NCBI GenBank assembly: GCA_016124945.1 | Contig: WGMT01000009.1 | Coordinates: 54,630 to 118,629 of the forward strand | Length of the DNA: 64,000 bases | DNA from: a bacterium | Lineage (GTDB): Bacteria; Chloroflexota; Anaerolineae; Caldilineales; Caldilineaceae | Reading direction: 5' to 3' | Part shown: piece by piece, positions 52,047-61,206 of the stretch | Layout: each line of letters starts with the position of its first letter | Numbering within the stretch: the first letter of the stretch is position 1 | The notes under the pieces: model-generated | What the model was told of the DNA's origin: nothing | Database searches by the model: none | Seen by the model: only the letters and a program-made list of their open reading frames with translations | Translations under genes and position numbers: made by a program

Positions 52047-53159
52047 TTAATCTCCTAATCGCCGAATCGCAACATCTCCAACCCGATACTTCGCCAACTT
52101 CTCTGGATCAAGCCCGATCCCCAGACCCGGCTTGGTCGGTGCAGGCAGATGCAGACCTTGCGGTTCGAAGGGTTCGGCCAGGAGTGTGTCCTGCAAATAG
52201 GTGTAAGGCGACGGCCAGGTGACACACGGCAGCGCTGCCGCAAGATGGGCAGCAGCCAGGGCGATGAAGTCATAGTAGATGGCAATGGACAGCCCAAGCC
52301 CCGCCGCCTCAAAGATCGCACCGATCTTGCGCACGTTAAGGATGCCGCCATGCTTGGTGATCTTCATCAGCGCCAGGGACGCGGCCTTGCTCCGCACCAC
52401 CTCGATGGCATCTTCAGGTGGATAGATCGCCTCGTCGGCCATTACCGGGGTAACGAGCCGCCGCGCAATCTCGGCCAAATCGGCCCGGCTGGCCACGGGC
52501 TGCTCAATCGCACCCAGCGCACCGATCTGTTCCATTGCGCTGAGGGCGGGCAATGCCTGGTGAATGGTGTAACCCGTGTTGCCGTCCACCTGGATCACGG
52601 CACGGTCGCCCACTGCTTCAGCCACGGCTCGGTAGCGGACCACATCTTCGCGCGGATCGAGGCCGATCTTCATCTTGAGGACGGGGAAGCCGTGCTCGTC
52701 CAGTGTCTCCGCCGCTTCGGCGGCCATGCGCGCCGGCGTGTCGTGGTGGACAAATCCCATAAGGTTGAGTCCATCGCGTACCTTGCCGCCCAGCAGTTGG
52801 TAGACAGGCACACCCAACGCCTTGCCCTTGAGATCCCACAGCGCCATCTCGATCCCCGCGTGCGAAGACCAATGGTGCGGCAGCGCCAGGTGCATCTTGT
52901 GGCAGAGTCGTTCAATATTCTGCGGCGACTCGCCCAGCACCGCCGGCGCCAGATGGGTGTAGATGTTCGCCGCCATCCCCTCAGCCGTCTCGCCGTAGGA
53001 TCGGGGCGCCACCGCCGTCTGCCCAATCCCGGTGATCCCCTCATCGGTGACCAATTCCACGATCAATGTGATGGCCGACCCCGTCGATCCATAGGACGTG
53101 GTCAACGTGGCGGATCTGGGAACACCGGCAACACTGATGCGGACTTCGACGATTTTCAT
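52047..53159 (-). CDS. Enolase-superfamily (mandelate racemase/muconate lactonizing type) enzyme 2
   Basis: The 370-residue protein follows AGGAGA. The N-terminal capping domain is followed by the barrel with the MLE-subgroup residues: VLKMKIG (second Lys of KxK the catalytic base), metal ligands in IQVDGN, AIEQPV and MADEAIY, and the second lysine in LMKITKHGG. Such enzymes abstract a proton next to a carboxylate and catalyse racemisation, epimerisation, cycloisomerisation or dehydration. The C-terminal VGDVAIRRLGD is encoded by an 8-mer repeat (GATTCGGC, GATTAGGA). It is a paralogue of the gene at 55116. Adjacent HyuB suggests racemisation of an amino-acid derivative, but this is inferred. 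Confidence 0.88.
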   Translation of the reverse strand: MKIVEVRISVAGVPRSATLTTSYGSTGSAITLIVELVTDEGITGIGQTAVAPRSYGETAEGMAANIYTHLAPAVLGESPQNIERLCHKMHLALPHHWSSHAGIEMALWDLKGKALGVPVYQLLGGKVRDGLNLMGFVHHDTPARMAAEAAETLDEHGFPVLKMKIGLDPREDVVRYRAVAEAVGDRAVIQVDGNTGYTIHQALPALSAMEQIGALGAIEQPVASRADLAEIARRLVTPVMADEAIYPPEDAIEVVRSKAASLALMKITKHGGILNVRKIGAIFEAAGLGLSIAIYYDFIALAAAHLAAALPCVTWPSPYTYLQDTLLAEPFEPQGLHLPAPTKPGLGIGLDPEKLAKYRVGDVAIRRLGD

Positions 53160-53168
53160 AAGATCTCC

Positions 53169-53287
53169 TGAGAAGAGATTGAGAGATTTTTAGAATGAAT
53201 GAAGAATGATGATTGGGTTGAGGATGATTTTTCCTCAATGGGTGGTGCAACGAACTCACTACCCAATCCCCCAAATCTCAAATCTCC
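53169..53287. repeat. Array palindrome between hyuB-like and enolase-superfamily genes
   Basis: GAGATT-type and GAATGAA/GAATGAT units at 53169-53220 are partly mirrored by CCCAATC and AAATCTC units at 53261-53287. The TGA stop of the HyuB-type gene (53278-53280) lies within the inverted array. Confidence 0.7.
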
Positions 53288-54906
53288 AACCCATAATCGC
53301 GCCGCGCCCCCTCCGGCGTGATATAACCCAGTTCCAGATCCTGCCGGATCAACGCCGGATCGCGCTCCGCCACAGAACCAAAGCCACCGCCGCCCGGCAT
53401 GCGCAGCACAATTTCATCGCCAGGCTTGAACTCAATGGGCGGGAAGCGGGTGATGATTTCCCCGTTCATGTGGACGGTGCCTACCCGCCCCGGCGCGCCA
53501 CCGTGGATGCCGGGTGGTTCGCAGAACATCTTGTCGGGGCGGATACGGGCCGACATCGGCTCTTGCCCGATGTTGCGGAAGCGGATCATCTGGCTGATGC
53601 CGCCGCGTGTGCGTCCTGGGCCGGCGGAATCGGGTAGGAATTCTTTGCACTCCATCAAAATCGGCGCCTGGATTTCCATGATCTCCGTCGCCGTCACCGA
53701 ACTGTTGTGTGGGAAGGCGATGGGAATTTGACCGTCCATGTTGCGCATGGCCCCGCGCCCGCCGTGGGGCAGGATGAAGACGGCGAAATTGCCGTACCCC
53801 TCAATATTGCCACTCACACTAAACGGCCAGATCGAGCCGCTGCCTGCCTGTGCATTTTCGCCGAGGATCGGCCACACCGCCCCAAAGAGGACCTGGTTGA
53901 TGTTGTTCGTCACCTTGGCGCGGGCGCGCACCGGGAAAGGAAACTCACAATTGAGGATACAGCCCTTGGGCGCGGTGACATGAATCGGGCGGAAAAGACC
54001 GGCGTTGTTGGGTACCGTCGGCACCAGCGCACACTTGAACGGGTACATCGTCCCCGAATAGGTGACGTTGTAAACGCAGTTGATCGCGCCCAGCCGTGTC
54101 TGCGCTGACGTGCCGGTGTAGTCTACATAAATATCACTGCCGCGCACCTCCACCGTCGCATGTAGATGGACAGTCTCGATGTAGCCGTCGATGTCGAGGC
54201 CGAATTCGTAGACGCCGTCGGGCAGTTCTTCGATGCGGGCGCGCATGAGCGCTTCGGAGCGGTCGTGAATTTCCGCCGAAAGTTCCACCAGATCCGGCAC
54301 AGTGTAGTCGCTCAGAAACTCGCGGATGCGTCGCACGCCAATCTGATGGGTGCCCACAATCGCACGCACATCGCCCAGCACCATCTCGGGCACCCGGTTG
54401 TTGGCCTCGATGATGGAGAAGGCCAGCTCGTTTTCTTTGCCGCCGATGTAAAGCTTACACGGCGGCATACGCAACCCTTCAGTAAAGGCATCGTAGGCTT
54501 CAATGTCGCCGCGGTGGCCGCCCACGTCAGAGACATGGGCAATCGTCCCCATGAAGGCCACCAGTTTATCTCCGCTGAAGACAGGCGTCACAATCACAAA
54601 ATCGGGTAGGTGACCTGCACCCAGCCACGCATCATTTGTAAACAACACATCGCCCGGGCGCAGCGTCTCCGCAGGGAAGACCTTAAGCATCGACTGTGTC
54701 GTACGCGGCAGGATCACACAGAAATCAGGCGGGCTGAAGCTGGATTGGCACAACGAAGAGCCGTCCTGATCCAGCAGGACACAGGCAAAGTCTCGACTCT
54801 CGCCCACAATCGTCGAAAAAGACGTGCGCACCGTGGCGTTGTCGATCTCGTCCATGATGCTGATGAGGCGCTGCCATTGGATTTCGAGAGAAATTGCATC
54901 GATCAT
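53278..54906 (-). CDS. Hydantoinase B/oxoprolinase-family subunit (HyuB-like) 1
   Basis: This 542-residue protein follows GAGGATC. It has the HyuB pattern: QRLISIMDEIDNATVRTSFST near the start, RDFACVLLDQDGSSL, GDVLFTNDAWLGAGHLPD, GDIEAYDAFTEGLRMPP, VLGDVRAIVGTHQIGVRRI, YVDYTGTSAQ, and TRFPPIEFKPGDEIVLRMPGGGGFG at the end. HyuB works with HyuA to hydrolyse N-methylhydantoin, 5-oxoproline or related cyclic amides with ATP; the same fold occurs in acetone and acetophenone carboxylases. The matching HyuA genes start at 56747 and 58970 on the other strand. A paralogue with the same length lies at 62101. Confidence 0.9.
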   Translation of the reverse strand: MIDAISLEIQWQRLISIMDEIDNATVRTSFSTIVGESRDFACVLLDQDGSSLCQSSFSPPDFCVILPRTTQSMLKVFPAETLRPGDVLFTNDAWLGAGHLPDFVIVTPVFSGDKLVAFMGTIAHVSDVGGHRGDIEAYDAFTEGLRMPPCKLYIGGKENELAFSIIEANNRVPEMVLGDVRAIVGTHQIGVRRIREFLSDYTVPDLVELSAEIHDRSEALMRARIEELPDGVYEFGLDIDGYIETVHLHATVEVRGSDIYVDYTGTSAQTRLGAINCVYNVTYSGTMYPFKCALVPTVPNNAGLFRPIHVTAPKGCILNCEFPFPVRARAKVTNNINQVLFGAVWPILGENAQAGSGSIWPFSVSGNIEGYGNFAVFILPHGGRGAMRNMDGQIPIAFPHNSSVTATEIMEIQAPILMECKEFLPDSAGPGRTRGGISQMIRFRNIGQEPMSARIRPDKMFCEPPGIHGGAPGRVGTVHMNGEIITRFPPIEFKPGDEIVLRMPGGGGFGSVAERDPALIRQDLELGYITPEGARRDYGLEI

Positions 54907-54921
54907 GAAAGATCCTCTAAA

Positions 54922-55118
54922 AAGTTATGAATGAAGAATAAAGATTGGGTAGCGTTGTTTTCGCCGTTATTCGATGCCAATTCGTCGGGTGTGTTTGCGA
55001 CACCACTCCAATGATGGCGTGCCTAGCGCTACCCATTCTTTATTCATAATTCTTCTCAACCAAACAGTTGTGAATGAAGCAAAATGATCTTTCCCCAATC
55101 ATCATTCTTCATTCATCA
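54922..55118. repeat. Two array palindromes between enolase-superfamily and hyuB-like genes
   Basis: GAATGAA/GAATAAA units at 54922-54953 are mirrored at 55027-55054. A second, smaller pair lies at 55070-55118 and touches the TGA stop (55116-55118) of the enolase-superfamily gene. Confidence 0.75.
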
Positions 55119-56201
55119 TTTCACCGCATACTTCGCGACCTTGTCCCAATCCAACTCCACCCCCAACCCCGGCCCATCGGGGACCCGTAACAGCAGCCCT
55201 TCAGGCCCGAACGGCGTGGCGACGATGGTGTCGGTCATCTTGGTGGCGGGCGACGGCCAGGTGACGCAGGGCAGCGCCGCCGCCAAATGGGACGCGGCCA
55301 CGCCAATTAGATCGTAGTAGATGGCGATGGAGAGGCTGAGCCCCGCCGCTTCGAAGATCTGTCCGATCTTCCAGACGTTGGTAAGGCCGCCATGTTTATT
55401 GATCTTCATCAGGGCGATGCTGGCCGCCTTGCGCCGCACCACCTCGATGGCGTCTTCGGGCGGGTAGATCGCCTCGTCCGCCATGACAGGGGTGACGAGC
55501 CGTTTGGCGATTTCGGCCATATCTTCCATGCTGGCCACAGGCTGCTCAATCGTGCCAAGGGCGCCGATGCGTTCCATTTCGGCCAGGGCGGGTAGCGCCT
55601 GGTGGATCGTGTACCCAATGTTGCCGTCCACCTGGATCACGGCGCGATCGCCCACTGCTTCGGCCACGGCGCGGTAGCGTTGTACGTCCTCGCGCGGATC
55701 GAGGCCGATCTTCATCTTGAGGACGGGGTACCCGTGGGCGTCGATCTCAGACTTGGCCGTCTGCGCCATTTCTGCCGGCGTGCCGTGATAGACAAAGCCC
55801 ATCAGATCCACGCCGTCGCGCACCTTGCCGCCCATCAGCTCGTAGATTGGCGACTTTAGCGCCTTGCCCTTGAGATCCCAAAGCGCCATGTCGATGCCCG
55901 AGTAGGAGCACCAATGGTGGGGCAACGCCATGTGCATCAAATGGTTGCAGTGGGTGATGTTGAGCGGATCCTGGCCGATAAGCGCAGGGATGAGATGGTT
56001 GTGGATGTTGGCCAACATCCCTTCCTTACTCTCGCCGTAGAATGGCGCATCTACCGATACCTGACCGATGCCGGTAATGCCTTCATCGCTATCAACTTCA
56101 ATGAGAATTGTGGGCGCAAAGTCAGTGCTGCCGTAAGATGTGGTCAAACGGGCTGAACGAGGAATGTTGATGGATGTGGTACGAATCGCTGTAATTTGCA
56201 T
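55116..56201 (-). CDS. Enolase-superfamily (mandelate racemase/muconate lactonizing type) enzyme 1
   Basis: The 361-residue protein follows AAGGATC and is closely similar to the gene at 52047. It retains VLKMKIG, IQVDGN, TIEQPV, MADEAIY and LMKINKHGG, so the metal site and both catalytic lysines look intact. The N-terminal cap reads ITTSINIPRSARLTTSYGSTD. It is the first gene of the minus-strand run and shares the divergent control region with HyuA. An amino-acid or lactone racemase/cycloisomerase role is inferred. The two copies may act on different stereoisomers or side chains. Confidence 0.88.
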   Translation of the reverse strand: MQITAIRTTSINIPRSARLTTSYGSTDFAPTILIEVDSDEGITGIGQVSVDAPFYGESKEGMLANIHNHLIPALIGQDPLNITHCNHLMHMALPHHWCSYSGIDMALWDLKGKALKSPIYELMGGKVRDGVDLMGFVYHGTPAEMAQTAKSEIDAHGYPVLKMKIGLDPREDVQRYRAVAEAVGDRAVIQVDGNIGYTIHQALPALAEMERIGALGTIEQPVASMEDMAEIAKRLVTPVMADEAIYPPEDAIEVVRRKAASIALMKINKHGGLTNVWKIGQIFEAAGLSLSIAIYYDLIGVAASHLAAALPCVTWPSPATKMTDTIVATPFGPEGLLLRVPDGPGLGVELDWDKVAKYAVK

Positions 56202-56440
56202 AGGATGATCCTTGCCGGGTTGGAAGACGACGACGACAGGGCGATGAACTACGGATTATGGATGGAACAACAGCCACTGGGGGAAATAGCGGCTGATTTT
56301 GGCCCTGCAAACCTGTGGATACCTACACTATGGGCGTCGAACACTATCGGCGTCGACAATGAGGTGGTTTTGCAAGACCTTCAGTACAAATTGCAACTTT
56401 GCAAATCATACTGCATTTTCATGGAATTGAAGATTAACTG

Positions 56441-56469
56441 TTGACAGTTGATTGTAGAATGAGTAATAT
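56441..56469 (+). promoter_or_regulatory. Sigma-A-type promoter for the hyuA operon
   Basis: TTGACA (56441-56446), a 17-base spacer and TAATAT (56464-56469) match the housekeeping consensus closely. Transcription would begin near 56476 and give a 5' leader of about 270 bases that includes the array palindrome before the first hyuA start. Confidence 0.6.
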
Positions 56470-56516
56470 CACATTCCAGTAACGCTGTCAAACACTTTTT
56501 TGTAGACGCAGTCCGC

Positions 56517-56685
56517 TGCAAAGATGCAGAAATGCACCGCAAAGATGCAAAGAGCGCAAAGATTCAGAGAAGAGTTGGACACGGATTTCAGGATTATCAG
56601 GATAGGAATCTTGAAACTATATTCTCTTTTTCCACCCTTTGCTTTTCCCCTTCGCGTTCTTTGCGCCTTTGCGGTGAACACTTTA
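56517..56685. repeat. GCAAAGA/CTTTGCG array palindrome upstream of hyuA 1
   Basis: Units such as CCGCAAAGATGCAAAGAGCG (56538-56562) are mirrored by TTCGCGTTCTTTGCGCCTTT (56652 onwards). The unit family differs from that of the other gaps, but the plan of two inverted arrays is the same. Confidence 0.7.
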
Positions 56686-56746
56686 CCTTTTGATTCACCT
56701 CCTGCCGTTTTTTCGACGGCAACCATTTTCCCGCAGGAGTCGATGG

Positions 56747-58864
56747 ATGCCCAACTCCGATCAGATTCAATCTGGCAGTTCGCGCCGCTATCGTTTTGGC
56801 TTTGATATCGGCGGCACCTTTACCGATTTTGTCCTCATTGACACACAGACCGGCCAGATCGCCAGTTACAAGACGCTGACCACACCGCACCAGCCCGCCC
56901 AAGCCGTCATCGAAGGCTGGGACGCGCTGCTGGCCCAGTCCGGCGCAGACCCCGGCGATGTGGAGACGGCCATCCACGGCACAACGCTCATCACCAATGC
57001 GCTTATCGAACGCAAAGGCGCCAAGACGTCGCTGATCACCACCCGCGGCTTCCGCGACATCCTTGAGATGGCCAAAGAGATGCGCTATGACATCTACGAC
57101 CTGCTCATGGTCCTCCCCGAGCCGCTGGTGGCCCGTCCTCAGCGCCTGGAGGTGACGGAACGAATGACCGGTCGCGGCGAAGTGCTGACACCGCTCAACG
57201 TCGATGATCTTGAAGCGCTTAAAGAGACCCTGGCCAAGACCGACGCCGTGGCCGTCTGCTTCTTGCATTCGTTCACCAATCCTGTCCACGAGCAGCAGGT
57301 GGCCGAATGGCTGCGCCGTGAACTGCCCAACGTCACCGTTTCGCTTTCGGCTGAAGTTGCGCCGGAGATCCGCGAGTACGAGCGTATGTCCACCACGGTG
57401 GCCAATGCCTACGTACAGCCGCTCACCGAACGCTACCTGCACAATCTGCAAAAGGATCTGACCGAACACGGCTTTCGCCACCAGATCTATTTGATGCTTT
57501 CCAGCGGCGGCATCACCACGCTGGAGACGGCGGCGCGCTTCCCTGTGCGCCTCATCGAATCGGGCCCCGCCGCGGGCGTGCTGGCCGCTATCTTCTACGG
57601 CGATCTCACCGGCAACCCCAATCTGGTCTCCTTTGACATGGGCGGCACGACGGCCAAGATGTGTGTGATCAAGAATGCACAGCCCACCATGAGCGACGAT
57701 TTTGAAGTCGCCCGTGTGCATCGTTTCAAGCGGGGCAGCGGGCTGCCTGTGCGTGTGCCCACCATCGAGCTAATCGAAATCGGCGCAGGTGGCGGCTCCA
57801 TCGCCCACGTAGACGAACTCGGCCTGCTCAAAGTCGGCCCCGAATCTTCCGGCGCGGATCCTGGCCCGGCCTGTTACGGCCAGGGCGGCACACGGCCCAC
57901 CGTCACCGATGCCGACTTGCTGCTAGGCTACCTCAACCCCGACTACTTCCTGGGTGGGCGCATGAGTTTGGATCGCGCCGCCGCCGAGAAGGCGATGGGG
58001 ACGCTGGCGCAGACACTGGGCATGGACGTCACCGCGGCGGCCCACGGCATCTACCAGGTGGTGAACGAGAACATGATTTCGGCGACACGTGTCCACGTGG
58101 CCGAGCGCGGCGCGGACCCGCGCCAGCTCAAGCTCATCGCCTTTGGCGGTGCTGGGCCTGTCCACGCCCACGAGATTGCGCGGGCGCTGAAGATGCAGGG
58201 CTACATCTGCCCGGCAGGCGCCGGTGTCACTTCGGCGCTGGGCTTCCTCACAGCGCCGGTGGCGTTTGAGTTTGCCCGCACCTACATCTCCCGCGTCACC
58301 CAGGACAATCTTGGCGATCTCGACGCCATTTACGCCGAGCTAGAGGCACAAGGACGCGCCACCCTGACCGAAGCCGGCGTCCCCGCCGAGCAGATGACCT
58401 TCGAACGCAAGGCCGACATGCGCCATGTGGGCCAGGGACACCAGATCGGCGTGGAACTGCCCTTCGCCAGCTTCGCCGAAGCCAACCTGGAAGAGCAGAT
58501 CAAGCCGCTCTTCTATGCCCGCTACGATGAAATCTACGGCTACGCCCATCGTCATCTGGATCTGGAGATCACCACCTGCCGCCTTACCGCCAGTGGACCT
58601 CGTCCGCGGGTGAGTTTGAAGGAAGTGCCCAACGAAGGCGCTTCCGCAGATGTGGCGATGAAAGGACAGCGTCCCGTCTTCTACAGTGAGGTGGGCGACT
58701 TTACCGACACCCCCATCTACGACCGCAACCTCCTCGCCGCAGGCATGACTTTCCCCGGCCCCGCCATCGTCGAAGAAAAAGACAGCACCGCGGTGATCGG
58801 GCCGAATGCGACGGTGGTGGTGGATGCGAATTCGAATTTGATTGTGACGTTGCATCGAGATTAG
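56747..58864 (+). CDS. Hydantoinase A/oxoprolinase-family subunit (HyuA-like) 1
   Basis: ATG 56747 has CAGGAG 7 bases upstream; the earlier in-frame codons lie in repeat sequence. The 705-residue protein has the HyuA layout: FGFDIGGTFTDFVLIDT (ATP-binding phosphate loop) near the start, IHGTTLITNALIERKGAK, RISGATS-like VAPEIREYERMSTTVANAYVQP, LMLSSGGITTLETAARFPVRLIESGPAAGVL, FDMGGTTAKMCVI, VPTIELIEIGAGGGSIA, GPACYGQGGTRPTVTDADLLLGYL and AFGGAGPVHAHEIAR. The family is an actin-like ATPase that activates a cyclic amide for hydrolysis with HyuB. It is one of two adjacent copies. Confidence 0.92.
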   Translation: MPNSDQIQSGSSRRYRFGFDIGGTFTDFVLIDTQTGQIASYKTLTTPHQPAQAVIEGWDALLAQSGADPGDVETAIHGTTLITNALIERKGAKTSLITTRGFRDILEMAKEMRYDIYDLLMVLPEPLVARPQRLEVTERMTGRGEVLTPLNVDDLEALKETLAKTDAVAVCFLHSFTNPVHEQQVAEWLRRELPNVTVSLSAEVAPEIREYERMSTTVANAYVQPLTERYLHNLQKDLTEHGFRHQIYLMLSSGGITTLETAARFPVRLIESGPAAGVLAAIFYGDLTGNPNLVSFDMGGTTAKMCVIKNAQPTMSDDFEVARVHRFKRGSGLPVRVPTIELIEIGAGGGSIAHVDELGLLKVGPESSGADPGPACYGQGGTRPTVTDADLLLGYLNPDYFLGGRMSLDRAAAEKAMGTLAQTLGMDVTAAAHGIYQVVNENMISATRVHVAERGADPRQLKLIAFGGAGPVHAHEIARALKMQGYICPAGAGVTSALGFLTAPVAFEFARTYISRVTQDNLGDLDAIYAELEAQGRATLTEAGVPAEQMTFERKADMRHVGQGHQIGVELPFASFAEANLEEQIKPLFYARYDEIYGYAHRHLDLEITTCRLTASGPRPRVSLKEVPNEGASADVAMKGQRPVFYSEVGDFTDTPIYDRNLLAAGMTFPGPAIVEEKDSTAVIGPNATVVVDANSNLIVTLHRD

Positions 58865-58946
58865 TGATTGGTGATTAGTGATTGGTGATTGGGGCAGAGG
58901 AGAGACACATTCCGCCCCAATCACCAATCACCAATCACTAATCACC
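58858..58946. repeat. Heptamer-array palindrome between the two hyuA genes
   Basis: GATTAGT/GATTGGT units (58858-58893) and an inverted copy (58915-58946) form a near-perfect stem of about 30 bp around a 21-base loop. The stop codon TAG of hyuA 1 (58862-58864) is inside the first unit. Confidence 0.85.
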
Positions 58947-58969
58947 TCACTACACGGAAAGATTCTCTC

Positions 58970-61084
58970 GTGACCCAATCACCCTCTTCACACCATCGTT
59001 ACCGCTTCGGCTTCGACATCGGTGGGACCTTTACTGACTTTGTATTGATCGATACGGCTTCCGGTGAGATTCGTAGCTACAAGACGCTGACGACGCCCCA
59101 CCGTCCCGCTGCGGCGGTGATGGAAGGCTGGCAGTCGCTGTTGGCCGATGCAGGCATTTCCGGCGAGGACGTGGAAAACGCCATCCATGGCACCACGTTG
59201 ATCACCAATGCGCTGATCGAACGCAAGGGCGCCAAGACGATCCTGATCACCACCAGCGGCTTCAGCGATGTCCTCGATACGCAGCGCGAGATGCGCTACG
59301 ACATCTACGATCTCCACGCGCCGCCGGTGCAACACCTGGTGCCACGTCCGTTGCGCTTCGAAGTGCGCGAACGGCTGACCGGTTTCGGCGAGATCCACGA
59401 GCCGATCCAGTTGGACGATCTGGTCGCGCTTAAGTCCATGTTGGACGCAGCGGGTGTCACCGACAAGATCGAGGCGGCGGCGCTCTGTTTCCTGCACGCG
59501 TTCACCAATCCTGTCCACGAGCAGGAGGCTGTTGCATGGCTGAGCGAGCATCTGCCGCACATCAGCATCTCGTCTTCGCACGAGGTTGCGCCGCAGATTC
59601 GTGAGTACGAGCGCATGTCCACCACGGTGTGCAATGCCTACGTGCAGCCGCTCACCGAACGCTATCTTCAGCGTCTCCAATCGGAACTGCACGAAGGCGG
59701 CTTCCAGAAACAGCTTTACCTGATGCTCTCTAGCGGCGGCATCAGCACGCTGGAGACAGCGTCGAAGTTCCCGGTGCGTATGATCGAATCGGGGCCGGCG
59801 GCGGGTGTGCTGGCAGCGCTCTTCTACGGCGATATTTTGGGCGAAGAGAACCTCGTCTCCTTCGATATGGGGGGCACCACGGCCAAGATGTGTGTGATCA
59901 CCCACAACGAGCCGGCCATGGCCGACACTTTCGAAGTCGCCCGCGTGCATCGCTTCAAGCGGGGCAGCGGCCTGCCGGTGCGTGTGCCCACCATCGAGTT
60001 GATCGAAATTGGTGCGGGCGGCGGCTCCATCGCCCATGTGGACGAACTGGGCCTGCTCAAAGTGGGCCCCGAATCGTCGGGCGCGGATCCTGGGCCGGCG
60101 TGCTACGGTCAAGGCGGCACGCAGCCCACTGTGACGGATGCAGACGTCCTGCTTGGCTACTTGAACCCCGATTATTTCTTGGGCGGGCGGATGACACTCG
60201 ACCGCTCGGCTGCTGAGTCCGCCATGCAAGGACTGGCCAATGAACTGGGCCTGAGCGTCACCCAGGCGGCGCATGGGATCTACCAGGTGGTCAACGAGAA
60301 TATGATCTCGGCGACGCGGGTGCATGTGGCAGAGCGGGGCGTCGACCCGCGCACGCTCAAGCTCATCGCGTTTGGCGGCGCGGGGCCGGTCCACGCGCAT
60401 GAGATTGCCCGGGCGCTGAAGATGAAGGGCTATGTCTGCCCGGCCAGTGCTGGGGTGACGTCGGCGTTGGGCTTCCTCACGGCGCCGGTGGCCTTCGAGT
60501 TTGCCCGTACCTTCATGGCCAAGGTGAAACCGTCTACGTTGGCCGAGATGGACGCTGTCTACGCTGAGTTGGCCGAAGAAGGCCGCGCCACCCTAATCGA
60601 AGCAGGCGTCCCTGCCGACCAGATCACCTTTACACGCCGCGCGGACATGCGTCACCAGGGGCAGGGGCACGAGATTGTGGTATCATTGCCCGATACCCAC
60701 CTGGCGGACCTGGATCTCGATCAGGAGTTGCGTCCGCTCTTCTACAGCCGTTACGAAGAAATTTATGGCTATGCCCACCGGCATCTAGGCTTGGAAATCG
60801 CCACCTGTCGTCTGACAGCCAGTGGTCCTCGGCCGCGTATTGCGCTGGCTGAGTCTGACCAGGCGGACACCGACGCAACGGCGGCGTGCAAAGGCACTCG
60901 CCCAGCCTACTTCGCCGAATTGGGCGGTTTCGCCGACACGCCCGTCTATGATCGTTACTTGCTGCAAGGCGGTATGGTCTTCGACGGCCCGGCGATTGTA
61001 GAAGAGAAAGATTCTACGGCTGTCATCGGTCCAGGCGCGCGGGTGCGGGTGGATCGCTTTGCGAACTTGGTGGCGGAGTTGTAG
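58970..61084 (+). CDS. Hydantoinase A/oxoprolinase-family subunit (HyuA-like) 2
   Basis: The start is taken as GTG 58970, preceded by GGAAAG; no ATG lies in a good place and the longer frame translates the palindrome. The 704-residue protein is a paralogue of the preceding gene along its full length, with FGFDIGGTFTDFVLID, HGTTLITNALIERKGAK, EIREYERMSTT-like QIREYERMSTT, LMLSSGGISTLETASKFPV, FDMGGTTAKMCVI, GAGGGSIAHVDELGLLKVGP and AFGGAGPVHAHEIARALKMKG. Differences cluster at residues 110-180 and in the C-terminal 150 residues, which could reflect a different substrate. It probably pairs with one of the two HyuB proteins. The genes are in tandem, 105 bases apart. Confidence 0.9.
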   Translation: MTQSPSSHHRYRFGFDIGGTFTDFVLIDTASGEIRSYKTLTTPHRPAAAVMEGWQSLLADAGISGEDVENAIHGTTLITNALIERKGAKTILITTSGFSDVLDTQREMRYDIYDLHAPPVQHLVPRPLRFEVRERLTGFGEIHEPIQLDDLVALKSMLDAAGVTDKIEAAALCFLHAFTNPVHEQEAVAWLSEHLPHISISSSHEVAPQIREYERMSTTVCNAYVQPLTERYLQRLQSELHEGGFQKQLYLMLSSGGISTLETASKFPVRMIESGPAAGVLAALFYGDILGEENLVSFDMGGTTAKMCVITHNEPAMADTFEVARVHRFKRGSGLPVRVPTIELIEIGAGGGSIAHVDELGLLKVGPESSGADPGPACYGQGGTQPTVTDADVLLGYLNPDYFLGGRMTLDRSAAESAMQGLANELGLSVTQAAHGIYQVVNENMISATRVHVAERGVDPRTLKLIAFGGAGPVHAHEIARALKMKGYVCPASAGVTSALGFLTAPVAFEFARTFMAKVKPSTLAEMDAVYAELAEEGRATLIEAGVPADQITFTRRADMRHQGQGHEIVVSLPDTHLADLDLDQELRPLFYSRYEEIYGYAHRHLGLEIATCRLTASGPRPRIALAESDQADTDATAACKGTRPAYFAELGGFADTPVYDRYLLQGGMVFDGPAIVEEKDSTAVIGPGARVRVDRFANLVAEL

Positions 61085-61163
61085 CGAGTTGCGAATTGCG
61101 AGTTGCGAATTCGCAGACAACGTGGTGGGGCGCTTCTGAGCTAACCGCTAACCGCTTCTCCGC
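61083..61163. repeat. Array at the hyuA 2 stop codon
   Basis: GAGTTGC/GAATTGC heptamers follow the TAG stop directly (61085-61110). A second array of GCTAACC units lies at about 61138-61155. This gap lacks a clear inverted partner. Confidence 0.65.
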
Positions 61164-61206
61164 GCGCGATCCTCGTTCTCATCCGTATCACCGTGGAGGA
61201 AAATCA

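Larger units (their letters stand above)
56202..56746. promoter_or_regulatory. 545-bp divergent control region
   Basis: This gap separates the minus-strand catabolic run from the plus-strand hyuA genes. It contains a consensus-like promoter (56441-56469), three TTGCAA motifs (56370-56375, 56391-56396, 56399-56404), a repeated GGCGTCGA motif near 56330-56355, and a repeat-array palindrome (56517-56685). No gene is supported in it. Confidence 0.55.

Noticed and set aside
56202..56746. A small gene in the divergent gap
   Set aside because: Open frames there are short, lack ribosome binding sites and overlap the repeat arrays and the promoter.
58988..60400. Long open frame on the minus strand opposite hyuA 2 (and 15742-17217 plus strand opposite the OsmC gene, 9503-10486 plus strand opposite the giant gene)
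   Set aside because: They mirror the codon use of the well-supported genes on the other strand, have no ribosome binding site or recognisable domain, and are rich in His, Arg and Gly as expected for antisense frames of GC-rich genes.
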